Source of the DNA: Marinomonas spartinae
Lineage (GTDB): Bacteria; Pseudomonadota; Gammaproteobacteria; Pseudomonadales; Marinomonadaceae
NCBI RefSeq assembly: GCF_016461715.1
Contig: NZ_JAEMUI010000013.1
Location: 62,001-126,000, forward strand
DNA length: 64,000 nt
Direction of reading: 5' to 3'
Below, one piece after another: positions 58,316 to 64,000 of this stretch. Both the position numbers and the translations under genes were made by a program. Under the pieces are notes generated by a model. The model ran no database searches. It saw only the letters and a list, made by a program, of their open reading frames with translations, and had not been told where the DNA came from. The number at the start of each line of letters is the position of its first letter. Position 1 is the stretch's first letter.

Positions 58316-59400
58316 AAGATTCGATCAAGTTTAAGTTAGAAAGTTTGTCTGATCGTTATGATGAATTGGCCGCTTTATTAAGCGACGCCGAGGTGATTAT
58401 GGATCAGGATCTATTCCGCTCCTACTCAAAAGAATATGCCGAGCTGGAGCCTGTGGTAAATTGTTTCAATGAATACCAGCAAGTGGAAGAGAATTTAGCA
58501 GAAGCTGAGCTGATGATGACGGACCCAGACCCTGATATTAAGGAAATGGGGTTAGAGGAAATGAAGTCTGGTGAGCAACAAAAAGAGACATTGCAGCTGG
58601 CTTTACAAAAGCTGTTATTGCCGAAAGACCCAAATGATTCGCGTAACGTCTTTCTAGAAGTACGGGCAGGGACGGGGGGGGACGAAGCCTCTATCTTTTC
58701 TGGCGACTTATTCCGTATGTACTCTCGTTATGCAGAGACGCAACGATGGAAAGTCGAAGTCATTAGTGCAAGTGACGGTGAGCATGGTGGTTATAAAGAG
58801 ATTATTGCTCGAATAGTGGGTGAGGGGGCGTATTCTAAACTGAAATTTGAGTCTGGTGTACACCGAGTACAACGGGTGCCGGCTACCGAATCTCAAGGAC
58901 GTATCCATACTTCTGCCTGTACTGTGGCTATTATGCCGGAAATGGATGAGGTAGCAGATATTGTGATTAATAAAAATGATCTGCGTATAGATACCTTCCG
59001 TGCTTCTGGTGCGGGTGGTCAGCACGTCAACAAAACCGACTCAGCGATTCGTTTGACTCATATCCCCACCGGTGTGGTGGTGGAATGCCAAGAAGAACGC
59101 TCGCAACATAAAAACCGTGCTAAAGCTATGTCACTGCTGGCTTCTCGCCTGCTAGCAGCTGAACAAGAGAAAGCGGCAAGTGAACAATCTGAAACGCGTA
59201 AATCTTTAGTGGGCAGTGGTGACCGTTCTGAACGTATTCGAACCTATAACTATCCTCAAGGTCGTGTTACTGATCACCGCATTAATTTAACTTTGTATAA
59301 ATTAGATGAGATCGTAACAGGCGATCTAGATGTGCTGATTAACCCGCTGGTGAACGAGTTCCAAGCTGAGCAGTTGGCCGCTCTAAGTGGCGATAATTAA
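58312..59400 (+). CDS. prfA: Peptide chain release factor 1 (PrfA)
   Basis: RF1 terminates translation at UAA and UAG. The 362-residue protein has the GGQ motif in [18 protein letters not shown] (near residue 235) and the class-I RF domains. [14 protein letters not shown] and the [24 protein letters not shown] segment are family markers. It overlaps hemA and is directly followed by prmC, whose product methylates the Gln of GGQ. Confidence 0.97.
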   Translation: MKDSIKFKLESLSDRYDELAALLSDAEVIMDQDLFRSYSKEYAELEPVVNCFNEYQQVEENLAEAELMMTDPDPDIKEMGLEEMKSGEQQKETLQLALQKLLLPKDPNDSRNVFLEVRAGTGGDEASIFSGDLFRMYSRYAETQRWKVEVISASDGEHGGYKEIIARIVGEGAYSKLKFESGVHRVQRVPATESQGRIHTSACTVAIMPEMDEVADIVINKNDLRIDTFRASGAGGQHVNKTDSAIRLTHIPTGVVVECQEERSQHKNRAKAMSLLASRLLAAEQEKAASEQSETRKSLVGSGDRSERIRTYNYPQGRVTDHRINLTLYKLDEIVTGDLDVLINPLVNEFQAEQLAALSGDN

Positions 59401-60263
59401 TGGCAGGGTTGCGAATTGATGAACTCTTGAAAGGCGCTTACGAGCGCCTTCGTTTTGTGTCTGATACCGCGCAACTGGATGCTCAGTTGCTATTAGCCCA
59501 TGTCTTGGGTGTGACGACTGCCTACTTTTATACTTGGCCAGACAAGCGGCTGAATGAAAAAGTGTCGGCAGAATTTGAGGCGCTGCTAAAAAGGCGAGAG
59601 CAGGGTGAGCCGGTTGCCTATTTAATTAAGCAACAGGCATTCTGGTCATTGTCGCTAGAGGTCGCCCCCTGTACTTTGATTCCAAGAGCGGATACAGAAT
59701 GTTTAGTAGAAACGGCTCTGTCGCTTATTAATCCCCGTGAAAAGCTGCGAATTTTGGATTTAGGCACTGGGACAGGCGCCATTGCGTTGGCGCTGGCATC
59801 GGAATGCCCTAATGCTCAAGTGGTGGGGGTTGATCTGATTGATGAATCAGTAGCGCTTGCTCGGCGTAATGCGGAGAAAAACCAGCTGATTGTCGACTTT
59901 CGGCAAAGTTGTTGGTTTAGCGTATTGGAAGGCAGTGAACTGGAAAGTCATGAGTTGTTTGATTTGATCGTCTCCAATCCTCCCTATATTGATCCTAATG
60001 ATGCGCATTTATCCCAAGGGGATGTGCGTTTTGAACCTAAAAGTGCACTGGTTGCAGGGAATCATGGTCTTGCGGATATTGAGCATATTATCGAGACCGC
60101 GCCACGCTTTCTTAAGGTTGGGGCCTATTTGTTGTTAGAGCATGGTTATGATCAATCGCAAGCGGTACAAGCCCTGTTTGAAGCAAAAGGATATGGTTGT
60201 ATTAAGACGTATCAAGATTTGGGTGGAAACGACAGGGTGACGGTAGGTTGCAGAGAAAGTTAG
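59400..60263 (+). CDS. prmC: Release-factor glutamine methyltransferase PrmC (HemK)
   Basis: PrmC N5-methylates the GGQ glutamine of release factors. The 287-residue protein has an N-terminal helical domain and a SAM-methyltransferase core with RILDLGTGTGAIALALASE and the substrate motif VSNPPYIDP (near residue 194). The EPVAYLIKQQAFW segment precedes the core. Its ATG overlaps the prfA stop (TAATG), matching its functional link to RF1. Confidence 0.96.
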   Translation: MAGLRIDELLKGAYERLRFVSDTAQLDAQLLLAHVLGVTTAYFYTWPDKRLNEKVSAEFEALLKRREQGEPVAYLIKQQAFWSLSLEVAPCTLIPRADTECLVETALSLINPREKLRILDLGTGTGAIALALASECPNAQVVGVDLIDESVALARRNAEKNQLIVDFRQSCWFSVLEGSELESHELFDLIVSNPPYIDPNDAHLSQGDVRFEPKSALVAGNHGLADIEHIIETAPRFLKVGAYLLLEHGYDQSQAVQALFEAKGYGCIKTYQDLGGNDRVTVGCRES

Positions 60264-60295
60264 AGAGAAGAGTTCTAATATAGAAGGAAGTCGTT

Positions 60296-60727
60296 ATGAC
60301 CTACTATCGCCAAGCCCTAGTTCTTGCTCACGATGCAATTGATGGAGAAGTTTTACTCACTCATGGCTGCAAAATGGCTCATGCTCTGGGAACAAAAATT
60401 ACCATTGGCCACATTCGCTCTGACTACCGAGAACTGCAGTATCTCAACGATAATACCATTGTTGATAAGCAATCCAAGCATGTGATTGAAGCCAAAGAAA
60501 TGTTCTCAGAACTTACCAAAGACATTGATTTTCCGGCTGGAATTGAAAAACTGGTCAGCATTACTCGGTTTAAATATATCGACCATCTCATCAGCGAACG
60601 CCAAATCGACCTTTTAATCGTCGGTCATAAAAACCGTCTATTTGGTGTTTTATCATCCTATTCGTTTGAGTTTATTAATCGCATCGATATCGATGTGTTG
60701 ATGCAACATATTCACAGTAAAAAATAA
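60296..60727 (+). CDS. Universal stress protein, UspA-like
   Basis: The 143-residue protein follows the UspA fold: ALVLAHDAIDGEVLL at the N-terminus and a C-terminal part GHKNRLFGVLSSYSFEFINRIDIDVLMQH that aligns with the non-ATP-binding UspA subfamily, lacking a clear G-2X-G-9X-G(S/T) ATP motif. An AGGAAG element precedes the ATG. It lies between prmC and an enolase gene on the same strand, 19 bp before it, with wording of codons somewhat unlike the surrounding core genes. The exact role is unknown. Confidence 0.82.
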   Translation: MTYYRQALVLAHDAIDGEVLLTHGCKMAHALGTKITIGHIRSDYRELQYLNDNTIVDKQSKHVIEAKEMFSELTKDIDFPAGIEKLVSITRFKYIDHLISERQIDLLIVGHKNRLFGVLSSYSFEFINRIDIDVLMQHIHSKK

Positions 60728-60746
60728 AATCCTTAATGGAGGCTTT

Positions 60747-62036
60747 ATGAATAACCAGATTCAGCAGATCACCGCCCGTGAAATACTTGACTCTCGTGGT
60801 AACCCTACCATCGAAGTCGACGTGTTTGATACGGCAGGGCGAAGTGCTCGTGCATCTGTGCCATCGGGAGCCAGCACAGGCTCTCGCGAAGCTATTGAAT
60901 TTCGTGATAATGACAAAAGTCGTTTTGGCGGCAAAGGTGTTTTACAAGCAATTGAACACATCAACCAAACCATTGCTCCGGCGTTGATTGGCTGCGATGC
61001 CCGCCAAATGCGCCAGATTGACGCCAAGATGATCGAATTAGATGGGACTGAAAACAAAGCTAAACTTGGTGCGAACGCCATTTTAGGTGTGTCCTTGGCT
61101 TGTGCCCGACTGGGGGCTTTGCAATCCGATTTACCACTGTACCAATATCTTGGCGGCACTGGTGCCAACCTGCTACCGGTCCCCTGCATGAACATTATTA
61201 ATGGTGGCGTACACGCCCGCTGGCAGGGTGCTGACTTTCAGGAATTTATGATTGCACCTTGGGGCGCAGGTAGTATCAGCGAAGCCGTTCGTTGGGGCAG
61301 TGAAGTCTATCAAGCCTTGCGCAATGTACTTAAAGAAAAAGGACTCTCAACAGGGATCGGTGATGAAGGTGGTTTTGCACCGCAAGTTAAATCAAACCGT
61401 GAACCACTTGAGTACATTGTCCAAGCGATTGAAGCCGCTGGCTTTAAACCCGGAGAAGATGTTGCAATTTGCATAGATCCAGCTTCTAGTGAGTTCGCTG
61501 AGAACGGGATTTACACCCTAAAAACAGAAAATGCCAAACTGAACGCCACGCAGATGAGTGACTACTATGCGAAGCTGATCGATGATTTTCCAGTGGTTCT
61601 GCTTGAAGACGGTTTAGCCGAAGATGACTGGGAAGGTTGGAAAGTTCTGTATAATAAACTCGCTGGGCGCGTTGAACTCGTCGGTGATGACATATTTGTA
61701 ACCAATATTACCTATATTCAACGGGGGATTGATGAACAACTGGCCAATTCTGCCCTAATTAAATTAAATCAGATTGGTTCACTGTCTGAAACCTTCGATG
61801 CTGTCAACCTGTGTCATCAAAACAACTGGGGCACATTTATCTCCCATCGCAGTGGCGAAACCACCGACAGTTTCATCGCTGATATGACCGTTGCCATGCG
61901 CGCCGGACACCTCAAAACAGGCGCACCATGTCGTGGTGAACGTGTGGAAAAATACAATCAGCTTATGCGGATTGAACAACAATTAGGCTCAGCTGCAGTC
62001 TTTGCTGGGAAAAACGCCTTTATCCGCAATTGCTAA
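60747..62036 (+). CDS. eno: Enolase, divergent type (possible second copy)
   Basis: Enolase interconverts 2-phosphoglycerate and phosphoenolpyruvate. The 429-residue enzyme retains the catalytic set: GASTGSREAIEFRD, GGVHARWQGADFQEFMI (Glu ligand), GDEGGFAP, IDPASSEF, LLEDGLAEDDW, LVGDDIFVTN, KLNQIGSLSET, SHRSGETTD and KTGAPCRGERVEKYNQL. Several segments differ from the enteric-type enolase that normally sits between pyrG and ftsB. So this may be a second, acquired copy. A GGAGG element precedes the ATG. Its last 48 bases overlap the 3' end of a thiQ remnant on the other strand. Confidence 0.9.
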   Translation: MNNQIQQITAREILDSRGNPTIEVDVFDTAGRSARASVPSGASTGSREAIEFRDNDKSRFGGKGVLQAIEHINQTIAPALIGCDARQMRQIDAKMIELDGTENKAKLGANAILGVSLACARLGALQSDLPLYQYLGGTGANLLPVPCMNIINGGVHARWQGADFQEFMIAPWGAGSISEAVRWGSEVYQALRNVLKEKGLSTGIGDEGGFAPQVKSNREPLEYIVQAIEAAGFKPGEDVAICIDPASSEFAENGIYTLKTENAKLNATQMSDYYAKLIDDFPVVLLEDGLAEDDWEGWKVLYNKLAGRVELVGDDIFVTNITYIQRGIDEQLANSALIKLNQIGSLSETFDAVNLCHQNNWGTFISHRSGETTDSFIADMTVAMRAGHLKTGAPCRGERVEKYNQLMRIEQQLGSAAVFAGKNAFIRNC

Positions 62037-62630
62037 AAATTGAGCCACCTGAGCATTAGCCGGGTTGGTTTGTAACTCTTGAGGCGGGCATTGTTGAATG
62101 ACCCGCCCTTGTTCTATAAATGCAAACACATTGGCGATCGCACAGGCATCACTAAATTGGTGGGTCACCAATAACACCGCCAGTAGGTGCTCACTGGCCA
62201 GATTGCGAACCAACGTTAAACAATCCGCCCGCAAGACCGGATCCAGTGTGCTAAATGGTCCATCGAGTAACAAAATCGGCCGCTGACGAAGCAATGCCCG
62301 AGCTAACGCTGCCCGTTGATTCTGCCCTCCGGAAAGAGCACCAGGATAACTGGCCAGCCACTGCGCGATACCTAATTGCTCTGCAATCTTATCAATATGC
62401 GCTTGTTCATGACGATCAAGCTTTAATCGACCATTAATTCCTAGCGCTAAATTCTGCTGAACCGTCAAATGCTCAAATAAATTATGCTGCTGAAACAAAC
62501 TGCTCACAGGCCGCTTGGCTACCAGCAGCTCCAGAATCGATTGTCCCTACCACAGCAGCACTCCAGAGGCTGTTTCAAATTCAGCAATCATTGCCAGCCA
62601 CGTCTTTTGGTTGTTGGTTATTGCTGCTGA
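61989..62630 (-). pseudogene. thiQ: Decayed ThiQ-like ABC transporter ATPase
   Basis: Reading leftward, the sequence shows a ThiQ (thiamine/TPP importer ATPase) pattern: KRPVSSLFQQHNLFEHLTVQQNL, GRLKLDRHEQAHIDKIAEQLGI, the signature LSGGQNQRAALARAL, and FSTLDPVLRADCLTLV. Only a GTG-started fragment (from about 62507) is open. Upstream in the same frame homology continues (GQSILELLVAKRPV, then LAMIAEFETASGVLLW) but is cut by a TAG at 62547-62549. The Walker A position reads TNNQKTW instead of GPSGAGKST, and Walker B has DG instead of the catalytic DE. No thiB or thiP gene is nearby. The exact 5' end is uncertain. It is unlikely to encode a working ATPase. Confidence 0.8.
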
Positions 62631-62703
62631 CAGTATTGTCCTTAAAAAGCCTTTTCAGACAGATCATGGAAAGGCTTTCTTGTTTCTGATGGAGGTTACT
62701 TTT

Positions 62704-63486
62704 TTACTTTTGTGGTTGAGCGCTTTCTGGGCGAATAAATACTGGAACCTGGCTGGTGGACTGGGCGGCATCGTATTGATAGCCATTTACGTTGAAGGCT
62801 TTAATGTCTTCGAGTGTTTTACATTGGTTTTGAATTAAGTAACGAGCCATAAGACCTCGCGCTTTTTTGGCATAAAAACTAATGACTTTAAATTTACCAT
62901 TCTTCTCATCTAAAAAGTTTGGAGAAATCAATGGCGCATTGAGTTTTTTAATATTGACCGCTTTAAAGTATTCATTAGACGCAAGGTTTACTAATAATTC
63001 CCCCTCGCTTAGTTGCTCATTGAGCGCGTTGACAATGGTGTCACCCCAAAATTGGTATAAGTTTGTACCTCGAGGGTTTTCTAGGTGAGTACCCATTTCG
63101 AGACGATACGCTTGCATCAAATCAAGTGGTTTAAGCAGACCATACAATCCACTGAGTATGCGTAAGTGGTCTTGGGCGTATTTTATCTCTTTGTTGTTTA
63201 GGCTATAGGCATCCAGTCCAGTATAAACATCCCCCATGAAGGTATAGATAGCAGGACGACTGTTGTCTTTGCTGTGTGTTTTTTCCCAAGATTGGTAACG
63301 CTCGACATTGAGGGTAGCCAACTTATCGCTCAGTTTCATTAAAGACCCCACTTGCGCGGGGGTGTAGGGCTTTATGGTTTCGATCAGTTGTTGGGCGTCG
63401 TCCAGATAGTCGGGTTGAGACACTTCATCAACACTTGGTTTGGAGCTTGTATCGAGGGTTTTGGCAGGGGATATTAAAAATTTCAT
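62704..63486 (-). CDS. yaaA: Peroxide-resistance protein YaaA (DUF328/UPF0246)
   Basis: YaaA lowers intracellular free iron during H2O2 stress in E. coli and binds DNA. The 260-residue product shows LISPAKTLD, FMGDVYTGLDA, LRILSGLYGLLKPLDLMQAYRLEMGT, NLYQFWGD and FLDEKNGKFKVISFYAKKARGLMARY, matching the family throughout. The second ATG (MKFLISP) is preferred, being six bases after GATGGA; a first ATG two codons upstream is possible. Confidence 0.94.
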   Translation of the reverse strand: MKFLISPAKTLDTSSKPSVDEVSQPDYLDDAQQLIETIKPYTPAQVGSLMKLSDKLATLNVERYQSWEKTHSKDNSRPAIYTFMGDVYTGLDAYSLNNKEIKYAQDHLRILSGLYGLLKPLDLMQAYRLEMGTHLENPRGTNLYQFWGDTIVNALNEQLSEGELLVNLASNEYFKAVNIKKLNAPLISPNFLDEKNGKFKVISFYAKKARGLMARYLIQNQCKTLEDIKAFNVNGYQYDAAQSTSQVPVFIRPESAQPQK

Positions 63487-63577
63487 AGACATTCCATCGG
63501 TTCAAATGTTGCGTTTGTTAAAGATTATCCATAGAGTGTCGATAGATATCTAGAGTTAATGGTAATAGAGATAGGAT

Positions 63578-63760
63578 ATGGCTGATAATCTGATCTACCT
63601 CCCCATACACAAAAGATCACCCAAGTGTTCTTTTTATGATGCTATTAGTGATAGAGATCTCATCGAATTGCGAGACGCATTTGATCGTGCGCGAGAGCAA
63701 TGGCCGCTAGAAATTGCAGAGCTACCGGAAAATAATAAAAAATACGCCCACAAAAAGTAA
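63578..63760 (+). CDS. Small hypothetical protein
   Basis: This 60-residue, charged protein (MADNLIYLPIHKRSPKCSF...) is not recognised. It has no signal or membrane segment and ends in a Lys-rich tail. It is preceded by a GATAGGAT-type sequence near the ATG and lies between yaaA (divergent) and a membrane-protein gene. Coding status is plausible from an intact frame and good spacing, but not strong. Confidence 0.45.
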   Translation: MADNLIYLPIHKRSPKCSFYDAISDRDLIELRDAFDRAREQWPLEIAELPENNKKYAHKK

Positions 63761-63811
63761 GTTTGGCTGTAAACTAACCTTCTCTTTGTGTTGACTAAGG
63801 TCATTGTTGTT

Positions 63812-64000
63812 ATGTTTGCCTTTCTTATTCGCCATTCCTTGGTTTTTATGTTTCTCTCTGCGGTACTAGGGTTTGCGCTGCCTGATCTCTCTGGTCATTT
63901 TTTTGTTTTTCTTCCTTATACCTTGTTTTGCTTAATGACGTTAACCTTGTTGGGTATTAGACAAAATGAGTTGCTGCGTCGATTAAAAAAAATCCGTGTC
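63812..64000 (+). CDS. Membrane protein, N-terminal part (truncated by window end)
   Basis: Sixty-three codons are visible, open to the end of the window. Two hydrophobic helices (FLIRHSLVFMFLSAVLGFALP and FFVFLPYTLFCLMTLTLLGI) precede a basic loop (RQNELLRRLKKIRV). The spacing resembles the N-terminus of bile-acid/sodium symporter (BASS)-type permeases, but this is a guess from limited sequence. Confidence 0.4.
   Translation, partial: MFAFLIRHSLVFMFLSAVLGFALPDLSGHFFVFLPYTLFCLMTLTLLGIRQNELLRRLKKIRV

Noticed and set aside
62515-62838. 107-codon plus-strand ORF over the thiQ remnant and yaaA end
   Set aside because: It is antisense to recognisable thiQ and yaaA protein patterns, with no supporting homology.

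Overview
The window reads as a chromosome segment of a motile, respiring, moderate-GC marine gammaproteobacterium. The best fit is an Oceanospirillales genus close to Marinomonas. This is inferred from the chemotaxis/ParC-ParP/ccm arrangement, the full System I cytochrome c cluster, the rnm-yciO-rluB and bamD/rluD-pgeF-clpB gene orders, and the lolB-ispE-prs-rplY-pth-ychF block. No rRNA, CRISPR array, prophage or insertion sequence was seen, and most of the window is core genome.

Layout. 0-7.3 kb is the end of a flagellar/chemotaxis operon (cheA end, cheB, motC, motD, parC, parP, cheW, a DUF2802 gene), meeting a convergent pair encoding an FlhB-C-terminal-like protein and a FliK-like protein. 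7.4-14.2 kb is ccmABCDEFGHI, overlapping genes for cytochrome c maturation. 14.2-17.7 kb holds zipA, ligA and a YheU-like gene. 17.7-25.7 kb is housekeeping: cysE, mnmC, periplasmic cyclophilin, a SelW-like protein, yciI, yciB, rnm, yciO and rluB. 25.7-36 kb carries a DUF1499 protein, an RstAB-like two-component pair, metR, argF, grxD with a 2-Cys peroxiredoxin, gloA2, two LysR regulators, a GFA-family protein and a D-lactate dehydrogenase. 36-43 kb is the most accessory part: two cold-shock genes, a DUF2058 gene, a porin, an unrecognised cysteine-containing ORF, a cupin, an FAH-family hydrolase, a short DTW protein and a GST. 43-49.4 kb holds bamD, rluD, pgeF, clpB and an outer-membrane protein. 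49.5-50.06 kb is a five-tRNA array (Gln-Met-Gln-Met-Gln in transcription order) with a strong promoter. 50-56.8 kb is the leftward ychF/pth/rplY/prs/ispE/lolB/TPR block, and hemA-prfA-prmC run rightward from 57 kb. 60.3-62.6 kb contains a UspA-like gene, an enolase of unusual sequence type, and a decayed thiQ whose 3' end overlaps the enolase gene. yaaA, a small ORF and a truncated membrane-protein gene close the window.

No wholly new system stands out. The best leads are: the thiQ remnant beside a divergent enolase and UspA pair, which looks like an acquired or rearranged island; a seven-copy hexanucleotide (Glu-Pro) repeat in the array-positioning protein ParP; a long cspA leader behind a near-consensus promoter; a Fur-box-like site between yciB and rnm; a possible scar of a tRNA-Gln gene between ispE and prs; and a DTW protein lacking its usual cysteine-rich N-terminus.
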